This document shows positions 1-8,625 of a stretch of 64,000 nucleotides of DNA, in pieces. Within the stretch, counting starts at the first letter, position 1. Every line of letters begins with the position of its first letter. The notes under the pieces are model-generated. The model was not told where the DNA came from. It saw only the letters and a program-made list of their open reading frames with translations, and ran no database searches. The position numbers were made by a program, and so were the translations under genes. This DNA is from Pseudomonas alkylphenolica (lineage in GTDB: Bacteria > Pseudomonadota > Gammaproteobacteria > Pseudomonadales > Pseudomonadaceae), in contig NZ_QJRG01000033.1 of assembly GCF_004025535.1 (NCBI RefSeq), positions 783,334 to 847,333 on the forward strand, read 5' to 3'.

Positions 1-208
1 CATCGCCGAGAGGACGCTACTAAGCGTCCCTGACACCCCCGCAATAAGCTGATTGACGGCTGCACCTGACCGGTGCGGCCTGGTCATCGGCTGCCTTGAA
101 TTTCCCTGACTGCCCTGCCGGCTTGCTGGCGGTTTGCACCTGCGCGCACGTCAGGGGTGTGCATTCGGCCCCAGGAATGGCCTTGAACGTGAAAGAAGGA
201 GTGACACG
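1..208. other. Left-edge region before the SulP gene
   Basis: No complete gene is visible here. In related Pseudomonas the gene before this SulP transporter is, from memory, a beta-carbonic anhydrase; the first few dozen bases could be its 3' end, but too little is present to assign a frame. The rest is a leader that ends in the AAGGAG ribosome binding site of the SulP gene at 196-201. Confidence 0.4.
12..29 (+). terminator. Short hairpin at left edge
   Basis: The arms GGACGCT (12-18) and AGCGTCC (23-29) form a perfect 7-bp stem with a 4-base loop. There is no T tract after it, so it is only a possible terminator or mRNA 3' end for whatever gene lies to the left. Confidence 0.35.
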
Positions 209-1741
209 GTGAACAAAACACAGATCAAAGCGGCATTGCCGCGTGAATTGCTGGCCTCGGTAGTGGTGTTTCTGGTCGCCCTGCCGCTGTGCATGGGGAT
301 CGCCATTGCTTCCGGCATGCCGCCGGCCAAGGGCCTGATCACCGGAATTATCGGCGGCATTGTGGTCGGCTGGCTGGCCGGTTCGCCGCTTCAGGTCAGT
401 GGCCCGGCTGCAGGCCTGGCGGTATTGGTGTTCGAGCTGGTGCGCCAGCATGGCGTGGCGATGCTCGGGCCGATACTGCTGCTGGCCGGTTTGCTGCAGC
501 TGCTGGCCGGACGCTTGCGCCTGGGCTGCTGGTTTCGGGTCACGGCCCCGGCCGTGGTCTACGGCATGCTGGCTGGTATCGGCGTGCTGATCGTGCTGTC
601 GCAAGTGCATGTGATGTTCGACAGCGCGCCGCAACCTTCAGGCCTTGCCAACCTGCTGGGTTTTCCCGCCACGGTCAGTCAGGCCTTGCCGCTGGAGGCC
701 CGGGGTAATGGCTGGAAAGCTGCTGCATTGGGCCTTGGCACAATCGCAGTGATGTGGGGGTGGGAACGCTTTCGGCCACAGTCACTGCGTTTTGTACCGG
801 GGGCCTTGCTCGGTGTGGCGTCGATGACCGCCATCAGTCTCTGGCTGGCGCTGCCGGTAAACCGCGTCCAGGTGCCTGCTGATCTGAGTGAGGCAATCGA
901 CTGGCTGAACCCGGCCGACCTGCTCAATCTTGCCAACCCGGACCTGCTGGTTGCGGCCTTCGCCCTGGCCTTCATCGCCAGTGCCGAAACCTTGCTTTCG
1001 GCGGCTGCCGTTGACCGTATGCACAACGGCCAACGCTCGGACTTCGACCGCGAACTGTCTGCCCAAGGGCTGGGCAACATGCTCTGCGGTGTGCTCGGTG
1101 CGTTGCCGATGACGGGGGTGATCGTGCGCAGCTCGGCGAATGTCCAGGCCGGTGCCCGGACGCGCTTGTCGGCCATCCTGCACGGCTGCTGGCTACTGGC
1201 GTTTGTGGTCGCACTCAGTGCGGTGCTGCAACAGATACCGGTTGCCAGCCTGGCAGGTGTGCTGGTGTATACCGGCATCAAGCTGGTCGACTTCAAAGCC
1301 TTTCGTGGCCTGGGCCGCTATGGCCGGATGCCGATGTTCACCTATGCCGCGACGGCACTGGCGATCATCTTCACCGACTTGTTGACCGGGGTGCTGCTTG
1401 GTTTTGCCTTGACCCTGCTCAAGCTGGCGCTCAAGGCGGCGCGCTTGAAGATCAGTGTTGCCAGCCTGGATGCGCCGGGGCACATGGAACTGCGGTTAAG
1501 CGGCGCGGCAACCTTTCTCAAGGTACCGGCGCTGGCGCAGGTGCTCGAAGGCATTGCGCCCGGCACCACGCTGCATGTGCCGCTGGCCAACCTCAGCTAT
1601 ATCGACCACTCCTGCCTGGAACTGCTCGAAGATTGGGGGCGCGCCAATGCTGGCAACGGCTCACGCCTGGTGATCGAGCAGCGCAGACTCAAGCGTCGGG
1701 TCGAAGGTCGGGCGCGTACAACGGTCGGGTTGGGCGCCTGA
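209..1741 (+). CDS. SulP family anion transporter
   Basis: Inner-membrane anion permease of the SulP/SLC26 family, 510 aa. The N-terminal part has the family pattern of closely packed hydrophobic helices with a Gly/Pro-rich segment (PPAKGLITGIIGG, then SPLQVSGPAAG). The last ~100 residues are soluble and look like a STAS domain. I chose the GTG at 209 because AAGGAG sits 7 bases upstream and the hydrophobic core starts soon after; an in-frame ATG at 134 would add 25 residues lacking family character. In related genomes this gene sits beside a carbonic anhydrase, which suggests bicarbonate as a substrate, but that is inference; sulfate is the other possibility. It converges on the next gene with only 21 bases between stop codons. 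Confidence 0.85.
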   Translation: MNKTQIKAALPRELLASVVVFLVALPLCMGIAIASGMPPAKGLITGIIGGIVVGWLAGSPLQVSGPAAGLAVLVFELVRQHGVAMLGPILLLAGLLQLLAGRLRLGCWFRVTAPAVVYGMLAGIGVLIVLSQVHVMFDSAPQPSGLANLLGFPATVSQALPLEARGNGWKAAALGLGTIAVMWGWERFRPQSLRFVPGALLGVASMTAISLWLALPVNRVQVPADLSEAIDWLNPADLLNLANPDLLVAAFALAFIASAETLLSAAAVDRMHNGQRSDFDRELSAQGLGNMLCGVLGALPMTGVIVRSSANVQAGARTRLSAILHGCWLLAFVVALSAVLQQIPVASLAGVLVYTGIKLVDFKAFRGLGRYGRMPMFTYAATALAIIFTDLLTGVLLGFALTLLKLALKAARLKISVASLDAPGHMELRLSGAATFLKVPALAQVLEGIAPGTTLHVPLANLSYIDHSCLELLEDWGRANAGNGSRLVIEQRRLKRRVEGRARTTVGLGA

Positions 1742-1762
1742 TTCTGACCCGGTGAGCGTGCT

Positions 1763-2410
1763 TCAAGCCGGCTGATCCAGCTCCAGTCCAACCCCCAACT
1801 GCCGCGACAGGCAAGGCCAGCGTTTCCACGCGGCGCCGGTGTCCGGGCTGCTGAGTTTGTCGCGGTATTGCTCCACCGATTCCAGGGCGAAGCTCTCTTC
1901 ATTGAGCATTTCGTCCACTGAGTGGTGAACCACTTCATCCAGCTGGTTGGCGAACTCTTCGCCGATCAGCTGGTGAGCGATCAGGTTGGCCACGGTGGTG
2001 TCCAGCGGGATCAGCGGCTGCTGAAAGTGCTTGATGTACAAATCGTTTACTTCTTCCACCAGACGGTGTGCCAGGTAGGCTTCATCCAGCAGGCAATCAA
2101 GGCCGACATGGCCATTCATGATTTGCGGTGGCTGCAGAAAATACTCTTCGGCGATTTTCAGCACCGGCTTGATCTGCGATTCGATACCGGCTTCGCGGGC
2201 CACTTCATTGGCGGCCTCAAGGAGTTCCGGAACCTGCTCGATGTAGGCAGTGACGAAGCGTACCAATGCACCCTTGGCATCGTTTTCAGGAAGCTGGATC
2301 GACGGGTGCAAGTGTGGCAATTGAGTGTCGAGCTGCTGTTTCAGTTGGCCGGTTTCGGTCTCATGTTGATGGGCACGGGTGATCTGCTCGCGCAAAGCGG
2401 CGATGTTCAT
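1763..2410 (-). CDS. Conserved hypothetical protein (PA0104-like)
   Basis: A 215-aa soluble protein with no signal peptide or membrane segment. It appears mostly helical and is acidic. I do not recognise a domain. The start at 2410 (MNIAALREQ) is preceded by GGAG at proper spacing; a longer frame upstream reads through what looks like leader sequence. From memory, a gene of this kind sits between the SulP transporter and the cox operon in other Pseudomonas. It diverges from coxB and shares a 368-base intergenic region with it, so the two could be co-regulated. Function unknown. Confidence 0.75.
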   Translation of the reverse strand: MNIAALREQITRAHQHETETGQLKQQLDTQLPHLHPSIQLPENDAKGALVRFVTAYIEQVPELLEAANEVAREAGIESQIKPVLKIAEEYFLQPPQIMNGHVGLDCLLDEAYLAHRLVEEVNDLYIKHFQQPLIPLDTTVANLIAHQLIGEEFANQLDEVVHHSVDEMLNEESFALESVEQYRDKLSSPDTGAAWKRWPCLSRQLGVGLELDQPA

Positions 2411-2778
2411 GACAACTCCAGGGTAAAGGCGTGACAAACGGAAGACATAAGGTAGCTCGGTTCTGCAGATGCTTAAGACGCATTTTGCATAACCGAAAGC
2501 CATTTAATGCTCGGCAATTATATCAATGTGCCATCATTGTGCCCCAGCCCGCGTAATTCGCGGCCTGAGACGCAAACGATCAACTTGGGCAGGTTGAATT
2601 TTCCTGTCGCGTTGCGTGGTCGAGGTCGCTGTCTATACTCCGGTTGAAAGTGATGTGCTGATGAGGCCCGACTGCAGTTCGCAGGGGGGTGGTTGTCGAA
2701 GTTAGCAGTCTTGGCCGCCGTACCCTTAGCCGTAGGTCCATGCCTCCGGGATAACAAGAACGATAAGGGGAACCCGCA
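2411..2778. other. Divergent intergenic region before coxB
   Basis: This 368-base gap holds the promoters of the leftward hypothetical gene and of the cox operon. On the minus strand a TATAAT (2522 to 2517) could be the -10 of the hypothetical gene. On the plus strand CTATACT at 2633-2639 could drive cox. The coxB ribosome binding site AAGGGG is just before 2779. No small gene is evident. Confidence 0.6.
2605..2640 (+). promoter_or_regulatory. Possible RpoS-type promoter of the cox operon
   Basis: CTATACT at 2633-2639 matches the -10 hexamer with upstream C favoured by sigma-S (RpoS). The -35 area (around 2611-2616, TTGCGT) is weak, which also fits RpoS promoters. Work I recall on P. aeruginosa reported that its aa3 oxidase is RpoS-dependent. 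The transcript would have a leader of about 130 bases. Not tested. Confidence 0.45.
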
Positions 2779-3906
2779 ATGATGCGACATCCACACGTAT
2801 GGATGGGCCTTCTGTTGTGGTCGATAATCGGTCAGGCCAATGCGGCCTGGACGGTGAACATGGCGCCAGGGGCGACGGAAGTCAGCAACGCCGTATTCGA
2901 CCTGCACATGACCATTTTCTGGATCTGCGTGATCATCGGCCTGGTGGTCTTTGGCGCAATGTTCTGGTCGATGATCATCCACCGTCGTTCCACCGGGCAG
3001 CAGCCTGCGCATTTTCATGAGCACACCTGGGTCGAGATCATGTGGACGGTGGTGCCGTTCCTGATCCTGGTGGCCATGGCCATTCCGGCAACCAAGACCC
3101 TGATCGAAATCTACGATGCCAGCGAGTCGGATGTCGATATCCAGGTTACTGGCTACCAGTGGAAATGGCACTACAAATACCTGGGCCAGGATGTCGAATT
3201 CTTCAGCAACCTGGCCACCCCCGCCGATCAGATCCACAACAAAGCGCCCAAAGACGAACATTACCTGCTCGAAGTCGACCAACCGCTGGTGCTGCCGGTG
3301 GGTACCAAGGTGCGCTTTCTGGTGACTGCCGCCGATGTCATCCACTCCTGGTGGGTGCCGGCGTTCGCGGTCAAGCGCGACGCCATTCCCGGCTTCGTCA
3401 ACGAGGCCTGGACCCGTGTCGAGAAGCCCGGCATTTATCGCGGTCAATGCACCGAGCTGTGCGGCAAGGATCACGGCTTCATGCCGGTGGTGGTCGAGGT
3501 CAAGTCCAAGGCCGATTACGACACGTGGCTCGCCGAACGCAAGGCCGAGGCTGCCAAGCTCAAGGAGCTGACCAGCAAGGAATGGACCCTGCAGGAGTTG
3601 GTCGAGCGCGGTGACAAGGTCTACCACACCACCTGCGTGGCCTGTCACCAGGCCGAAGGACAGGGCCTGCCGCCGATGTTCCCGGCGCTCAAGGGCTCGA
3701 AGATCGCCACCGGTCCCAAGGAAGATCACCTGAGCATTGTCTTCCACGGCAAACCGGGCACGGCCATGGCTGCGTTCGGCAAGCAGCTGTCGGAAGTGGA
3801 TATCGCTGCCGTGGTGACCTACGAGCGCAACGCCTGGGGCAACAACAAGGGTGACATGGTCACACCCAAAGACGTGTTGGCGATCAAACAGGCAGAAAGC
3901 AAATGA
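2779..3906 (+). CDS. coxB: Cytochrome c oxidase subunit II with fused cytochrome c domain
   Basis: Subunit II of the aa3-type (caa3) oxidase, 375 aa. It receives electrons from cytochrome c at the CuA centre and passes them to subunit I. A signal peptide ends near Ala-22, followed by two membrane helices and a periplasmic cupredoxin domain. CuA ligands are visible: H189 (VIHSWW), C224, C228, H232 and M235 (CTELCGKDHGFM). A C-terminal cytochrome c domain carries CVACH (C286, C289, H290) with M330 as likely axial ligand, so the protein carries its own heme c. AAGGGG precedes the ATG. It is the first gene of the oxidase operon. Confidence 0.97.
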   Translation: MMRHPHVWMGLLLWSIIGQANAAWTVNMAPGATEVSNAVFDLHMTIFWICVIIGLVVFGAMFWSMIIHRRSTGQQPAHFHEHTWVEIMWTVVPFLILVAMAIPATKTLIEIYDASESDVDIQVTGYQWKWHYKYLGQDVEFFSNLATPADQIHNKAPKDEHYLLEVDQPLVLPVGTKVRFLVTAADVIHSWWVPAFAVKRDAIPGFVNEAWTRVEKPGIYRGQCTELCGKDHGFMPVVVEVKSKADYDTWLAERKAEAAKLKELTSKEWTLQELVERGDKVYHTTCVACHQAEGQGLPPMFPALKGSKIATGPKEDHLSIVFHGKPGTAMAAFGKQLSEVDIAAVVTYERNAWGNNKGDMVTPKDVLAIKQAESK

Positions 3907-3958
3907 GCCGGCCTGAGAGCTTTTCCCGCACCAGCCACCGGATTGCAGGAGACAGGAC

Positions 3959-5548
3959 ATGAGCGCAGTGATCGACGACCACAGCCAGGGTCATGAGCAC
4001 GCCCACGGACCGGCCAAGGGCCTGATGCGCTGGGTGCTGACCACCAACCACAAAGACATCGGCACCATGTACCTGTGGTTCAGTTTCATCGCCTTCCTGT
4101 TGGGTGGCTCCTTCGCCATGGTGATCCGCGCCGAGCTGTTCCAGCCCGGCCTGCAGATCGTCCAGCCGGAATTCTTCAACCAGATGACCACCATGCACGG
4201 CCTGGTCATGGTCTTCGGTGCGGTGATGCCGGCCTTCGTCGGCCTGGCCAACTGGATGATCCCGCTGATGATCGGTGCGCCGGACATGGCTCTGCCGCGG
4301 ATGAACAACTTCAGTTTCTGGCTGCTGCCGGCGGCTTTCCTGCTGCTGGTATCGACCTTGTTCATGCCCGGTGGCGGGCCGAACTTCGGCTGGACCTTCT
4401 ATGCTCCGCTCTCCACCACCTACGCGCCGGAAAGCGTGACCTTCTTCATCTTTGCCATTCACCTGATGGGCATCAGCTCGATCATGGGCGCGATCAACGT
4501 CATCGCCACCATCCTCAACCTGCGTGCCCCGGGCATGACCCTGATGAAAATGCCGCTGTTCGTCTGGACCTGGCTGATCACCGCGTTCCTGTTGATTGCA
4601 GTGATGCCGGTGCTGGCGGGAGTGGTGACCATGATGCTGATGGACATCCACTTCGGCACCAGCTTCTTCAGTGCTGCCGGTGGCGGTGACCCGGTGTTGT
4701 TCCAGCATGTGTTCTGGTTCTTCGGTCACCCCGAGGTGTACATCATGATCCTGCCGGCGTTCGGCGCGGTCAGTTCAATCATTCCGGCGTTTTCGCGCAA
4801 ACCGCTGTTCGGTTACACCTCGATGGTCTATGCCACCGGCGCGATTGCCTTCCTGTCCTTTATTGTCTGGGCCCACCACATGTTCGTGGTCGGCATTCCG
4901 GTGGTCGGCGAGCTGTTCTTCATGTACGCCACCATGCTCATTGCCGTGCCCACCGGGGTGAAGGTGTTCAACTGGGTCAGCACCATGTGGGAAGGCTCGC
5001 TGACGTTCGAAACGCCGATGCTATTCGCCATCGCCTTCGTCATCCTGTTCACCATCGGTGGTTTCTCGGGATTGATGCTCGCCATCGCCCCGGCGGACTT
5101 CCAGTACCACGACACCTACTTCGTGGTGGCGCACTTCCATTACGTGCTGGTGCCCGGGGCGATCTTCGGCATCTTTGCCTCGGCCTACTACTGGCTGCCG
5201 AAATGGACCGGGCACATGTATGACGAAACCCTGGGCAAGCTGCATTTCTGGCTTTCGTTCATTGGCATGAACATGGCGTTCTTCCCGATGCACTTTGTCG
5301 GTCTGGCCGGTATGCCGCGGCGAATTCCGGACTACAACCTGCAGTTCGCCGACTTCAACATGGTCTCATCGATCGGTGCGTTCACCTTCGGTGCCACACA
5401 GATCTTCTTCCTGTTCATTGTCATCAAGTGCATTCGTGGCGGTGAACCTGCACCGGCCAAACCCTGGGATGGCGCCGAGGGACTGGAGTGGTCAGTGCCG
5501 TCTCCAGCGCCCTATCACACGTTCCAGACCCCACCGGAAGTGAAGTGA
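3959..5548 (+). CDS. coxA: Cytochrome c oxidase subunit I
   Basis: Catalytic subunit of the aa3 oxidase, 529 aa, about 12 membrane helices. It holds heme a and the heme a3-CuB site where O2 is reduced and protons are pumped. Hallmarks: HPEVY (H257 and Y261, the CuB ligand and cross-linked Tyr), the WAHHMF CuB His pair, and HDTYFVVAHFHYVL with the heme ligands. Length is normal. A good GCAGGAG site precedes the ATG. It follows coxB by 52 bases and is followed by ctaG, which inserts its copper. Confidence 0.98.
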   Translation: MSAVIDDHSQGHEHAHGPAKGLMRWVLTTNHKDIGTMYLWFSFIAFLLGGSFAMVIRAELFQPGLQIVQPEFFNQMTTMHGLVMVFGAVMPAFVGLANWMIPLMIGAPDMALPRMNNFSFWLLPAAFLLLVSTLFMPGGGPNFGWTFYAPLSTTYAPESVTFFIFAIHLMGISSIMGAINVIATILNLRAPGMTLMKMPLFVWTWLITAFLLIAVMPVLAGVVTMMLMDIHFGTSFFSAAGGGDPVLFQHVFWFFGHPEVYIMILPAFGAVSSIIPAFSRKPLFGYTSMVYATGAIAFLSFIVWAHHMFVVGIPVVGELFFMYATMLIAVPTGVKVFNWVSTMWEGSLTFETPMLFAIAFVILFTIGGFSGLMLAIAPADFQYHDTYFVVAHFHYVLVPGAIFGIFASAYYWLPKWTGHMYDETLGKLHFWLSFIGMNMAFFPMHFVGLAGMPRRIPDYNLQFADFNMVSSIGAFTFGATQIFFLFIVIKCIRGGEPAPAKPWDGAEGLEWSVPSPAPYHTFQTPPEVK

Positions 5549-5573
5549 GCGGCGTGGGCCCAAGGAGGCTGCC

Positions 5574-6143
5574 ATGAGTGAAGGGACATCGCTTAAACGC
5601 CTGGTCGCGCGGTTATTGCTGCTGACCGTGGTGATGTTCGCCTTTGGGTTTGCCCTGGTGCCGATCTATGACGTGATGTGCAAGGCCTTCGGTATCAACG
5701 GCAAGACTGGCGGGCAATACGAAGGGACGCAGGTCAGCGACCCGAACAGAAGCGTGAAAGTGCAGTTCATGTCGACCAATGCCAGCGACATGGTATGGGA
5801 CTTCTATTCAACTGCTGACCAGATCGACGTCAATCCGGGGGCGGTCAACCAGATGATCTTCGTTGCCCGCAACCCGACCGACAAGCCCATGAGTGCCCAG
5901 GCGATCCCCAGCATCACCCCGGCCGAAGCCGCCGCGTACTTTCACAAGACCGAATGCTTCTGCTTTACCCAGCAGGTACTGCAGCCGGGAGAGCGCATCG
6001 AGATGCCGGTGCGTTTCATCGTCGACCGTGACCTGCCCAACGATGTGAAACACCTGACACTGGCTTACACGCTGTTCGATATCACCGCTCGCCATCCGCC
6101 GGTTGCACAGTTGGCGGGCCCGGCCGCACAGGGCGCCCGATAA
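5574..6143 (+). CDS. ctaG: Cytochrome c oxidase assembly protein CtaG/Cox11
   Basis: Copper chaperone that delivers Cu to the CuB site of subunit I, 189 aa. One N-terminal membrane anchor (about residues 11-30) is followed by a periplasmic immunoglobulin-like domain. The copper-binding pair is C128 and C130 in ECFCFTQQ, and a third conserved Cys lies in DVMCKAFGINGKTGG just after the helix. It sits 25 bases after coxA and 12 bases before coxC, consistent with co-translation. Confidence 0.95.
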   Translation: MSEGTSLKRLVARLLLLTVVMFAFGFALVPIYDVMCKAFGINGKTGGQYEGTQVSDPNRSVKVQFMSTNASDMVWDFYSTADQIDVNPGAVNQMIFVARNPTDKPMSAQAIPSITPAEAAAYFHKTECFCFTQQVLQPGERIEMPVRFIVDRDLPNDVKHLTLAYTLFDITARHPPVAQLAGPAAQGAR

Positions 6144-6155
6144 GGAGAACGCACC

Positions 6156-7043
6156 ATGGCTTCGCATCAGCACTATTACGTACCGGCGCAAAGCAAGTGG
6201 CCGATCATTGCCACGATCGGCATGTTCATCACCGTGTTTGGCCTGGGGACCTGGTTCAACGACCTCAAGGCGGGCCGTCCGGAGTCCCATGGGCCGTGGA
6301 TTTTCATCTTCGGCATGCTGTGCCTGGTGTATATGTTCTTCGGCTGGTTTGGCGCGGTGGTCAAGGAAAGCCGCGCCGGGCTGTACAGCCCGCAACTGGA
6401 CCGCTCGTTTCGCTGGGGTATGTCCTGGTTCATTTTTTCCGAGGTGATGTTCTTCATCGCCTTTTTCGGCGCGCTGTTCTATGTGCGCAACCTGGCCGGG
6501 CCCTGGCTGGGCGGTGAAGGCGCGAAAGGCGTGGCGCACATGCTCTGGCCGAATTTCGAGTTCGCCTGGCCGTTGCTCAATACGCCGGATCCGAAACTGT
6601 TTCCCCCAGCGAGAGAAGTCATCGATCCCTGGCACCTGCCGCTGATCAACACCATTCTGCTGGTCAGCTCCAGTGTCACCGTGACCATCGCTCACCACGC
6701 ATTGCGCAAGGATCACCGCGGCGCCCTGAAGTTCTGGCTGGCGCTGACCATTCTCCTGGGCATCAGCTTCCTGATTCTGCAGGCCTACGAATACCACGAA
6801 GCCTACACCGAGTTGGGCCTGACCTTGGGCTCAGGCATCTATGGCGCGACCTTCTTCATGCTCACGGGCTTTCACGGTGCCCACGTGACCATGGGCACCC
6901 TGATCCTGATCGTGATGCTGGTGCGGATCATGCGCGGGCACTTCAACGCCGACAAACACTTTGGTTTCGAGGCTGCCAGTTGGTATTGGCACTTTGTCGA
7001 TGTGGTCTGGGTGGGGTTGTTTATCTTCGTTTATGTGCTGTAG
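6156..7043 (+). CDS. coxC: Cytochrome c oxidase subunit III
   Basis: Third core subunit of the aa3 oxidase, 295 aa, about seven membrane helices. It stabilises subunit I and helps supply protons. Family features include FxSEVMFFxAFF in the second helix pair, the AYEYHEA segment, and GFHGAHVTMGTL near the C-terminus. AAGGAG precedes the ATG. It is the last structural gene; a small inverted gene follows only 6 bases downstream. Confidence 0.97.
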   Translation: MASHQHYYVPAQSKWPIIATIGMFITVFGLGTWFNDLKAGRPESHGPWIFIFGMLCLVYMFFGWFGAVVKESRAGLYSPQLDRSFRWGMSWFIFSEVMFFIAFFGALFYVRNLAGPWLGGEGAKGVAHMLWPNFEFAWPLLNTPDPKLFPPAREVIDPWHLPLINTILLVSSSVTVTIAHHALRKDHRGALKFWLALTILLGISFLILQAYEYHEAYTELGLTLGSGIYGATFFMLTGFHGAHVTMGTLILIVMLVRIMRGHFNADKHFGFEAASWYWHFVDVVWVGLFIFVYVL

Positions 7044-7049
7044 CGCTGC

Positions 7050-7253
7050 TCAGAACGGCGCGTGGGAGACCAACTGGCCGCTGTAGAAGCCCCAGGTAAT
7101 CAGCGCAAGGGTCAGTGCAGCGAGGCTGACCCGCACGGTGAGTGCTTTGAGCAGACGCGTGGAGTGCCCATCGTCCTTGACCAGAAAGAACAGGCCACTG
7201 AACAGACTGGCGATGGTTGCCAGCAGCATCAGGACAATCGCGGCTTTAAGCAT
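7050..7253 (-). CDS. Twin transmembrane small protein (DUF2909 family)
   Basis: A 67-aa protein made of two membrane helices joined by a short charged loop (VKDDGHSTRLLKALTVR), matching the DUF2909 family. The start at 7253 has GGAG about 8 bases upstream. It lies in the opposite direction inside the cox locus, between coxC and surf1. Its constant association with cox genes in Pseudomonas, as I remember it, hints at a role in oxidase assembly or stability, but none is established. Confidence 0.8.
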   Translation of the reverse strand: MLKAAIVLMLLATIASLFSGLFFLVKDDGHSTRLLKALTVRVSLAALTLALITWGFYSGQLVSHAPF

Positions 7254-7316
7254 GGCGAAACTCCGGGGGGATGCATCGATGACTTTAAGTATAGCGACTG
7301 ACTTTGTGGTGATCAG

Positions 7317-8057
7317 GTGAAGCACTTTCGCCCAGGCTGGGTGCCTACCCTGGTCGTGCTGATGCTGTTGCCCGGGCTGATTGCACTGGGCTGCTGGCAG
7401 CTTGGGCGTGCCCAGGAAAAGCGCGTGCTGCTGGCCAGTTATGCCGAACGGCAGGCCGGTGAGCCGGTGCGCGCTGGCGAACTGTCCGCGATGGACGATC
7501 CCGCCTTTCGCCGGGTACAGCTGTTTGGCCATTTCGACGCCGAGCACAGCCTGTTGCTGGATAACCGCGTGCGCAATGGCCAGGTGGGCGTCGAGCTGTT
7601 GCAACCCTTTCTCGACCAGGCCAGCGGGCTCTGGCTGCTGGTCAATCGCGGCTGGCTGCCCTGGCCTGATCGGCGAAACCCGGTGCAGTTTTCCACACCC
7701 GACCAGGCGTTGAGCCTGGATGCCTGGGTTTATGTCGCCCCCGGGGCGACGTTCCAGCTGCATGCCGATCCCGAAGGCGGCAGCTGGCCGCATCTGCTGA
7801 CCGCCATCGATGCCAGTCACCTGTGGCCACAGCTGGCCCGTGAAGGCTTTGCTCATGAATTGCGCCTCGAAGCGGGCCCGGCCAGCTATCGCCTGGACTG
7901 GCCGGTGGTCGCCATGGGGCCGGAAAAACACCTTGGCTACGCCGTGCAATGGTTTGCCCTGGCGCTGGCGTTGGTCCTGCTTTACCTCTACTTCGGCTGG
8001 TATAAAAACAAGGAGAAACAGCATGGGAGTCGTCACGAGTCCTCTCAACATGTCTGA
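7317..8057 (+). CDS. SURF1 family oxidase assembly protein
   Basis: Assembly factor thought to help insert heme a into subunit I, 246 aa. It has the SURF1 layout: a membrane helix at each end (about 10-28 and 200-222) with a periplasmic domain between, and motifs LGCWQLGRAQEK near the N-terminus and LLVNRGWLP in the middle. The start is a GTG at 7317 with a weak ribosome site, the only candidate ahead of the first helix. Its 3' end overlaps the next gene by 35 bases, suggesting coupled translation. Confidence 0.9.
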   Translation: MKHFRPGWVPTLVVLMLLPGLIALGCWQLGRAQEKRVLLASYAERQAGEPVRAGELSAMDDPAFRRVQLFGHFDAEHSLLLDNRVRNGQVGVELLQPFLDQASGLWLLVNRGWLPWPDRRNPVQFSTPDQALSLDAWVYVAPGATFQLHADPEGGSWPHLLTAIDASHLWPQLAREGFAHELRLEAGPASYRLDWPVVAMGPEKHLGYAVQWFALALALVLLYLYFGWYKNKEKQHGSRHESSQHV

Positions 8058-8616
8058 AGGCAAGGTGCCGCCAGGGCGGGCGCGGGGGCGTCTGCAATTG
8101 ATCCTGATCCTGCTGGTGGTCATCGGGCCGATGATGCTGGCGACCGGTATGTACAAGTTTCAGTTCTGGGTACCGGACAGCCGCAATTACCACGGCGAAA
8201 TGATTGGCGACGGCCAGAGCCGCGCCGACCTTGGGGTGAGTGCAGATGAACAGCGCTGGCAGCTGCTGGTCAGCGCGCCCAGGGAGTGCGGGCTGGACTG
8301 CCAGCAACTGGTGTACCTGGCCCGGCAGATCCAGATCGGCCTGGGGCGCGATGCCAGTCGCGCCAGCCACGCCCTGGCGACGGCGCAGCCAGTCAATGGT
8401 GACTTTCAAGCCCGGCTTGAGCGTGAATACCCGCAGCTGCAGCGCTATGCGCTGGACCTGAACAAGTACGGCGCCGCGAGCAACGGCAAAGCGGATGCGC
8501 AGCTGTGGATCGTCGACCCCCATGGCAACCTGGTGCTGCGCTACGACGCCCGGGTTAAAGGCAAGGATTTGCTCAATGACCTCCGTCATTTGTTGAAACT
8601 GTCCAATATCGGGTAG
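8023..8616 (+). CDS. Membrane-anchored CxxxC protein, cox-associated
   Basis: A 197-aa protein with one membrane helix near residues 24-43 and a periplasmic domain. C89 and C93 form a CxxxC motif (ECGLDCQQ) at the place where Sco proteins carry their copper-binding CxxxC. The C-terminal segment (LWIVDPHGNLVLRYD) also resembles the end of a thioredoxin or Sco fold. AAGGAG precedes the ATG at 8023, which lies inside surf1. It is usually annotated as hypothetical. From motif and position I infer a copper or thiol role in oxidase assembly; that is not shown. Confidence 0.8.
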   Translation: MGVVTSPLNMSEGKVPPGRARGRLQLILILLVVIGPMMLATGMYKFQFWVPDSRNYHGEMIGDGQSRADLGVSADEQRWQLLVSAPRECGLDCQQLVYLARQIQIGLGRDASRASHALATAQPVNGDFQARLEREYPQLQRYALDLNKYGAASNGKADAQLWIVDPHGNLVLRYDARVKGKDLLNDLRHLLKLSNIG

Positions 8617-8625
8617 GACATCATC

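Noticed and set aside
20..634. A 204-codon minus-strand frame at the left edge
   Set aside because: Gln/His/Arg-rich shadow of the SulP gene.
2518..3960. A 480-codon minus-strand frame over coxB
   Set aside because: Antisense shadow; coxB has intact CuA and heme sites, and this frame has none of the signs of a gene.
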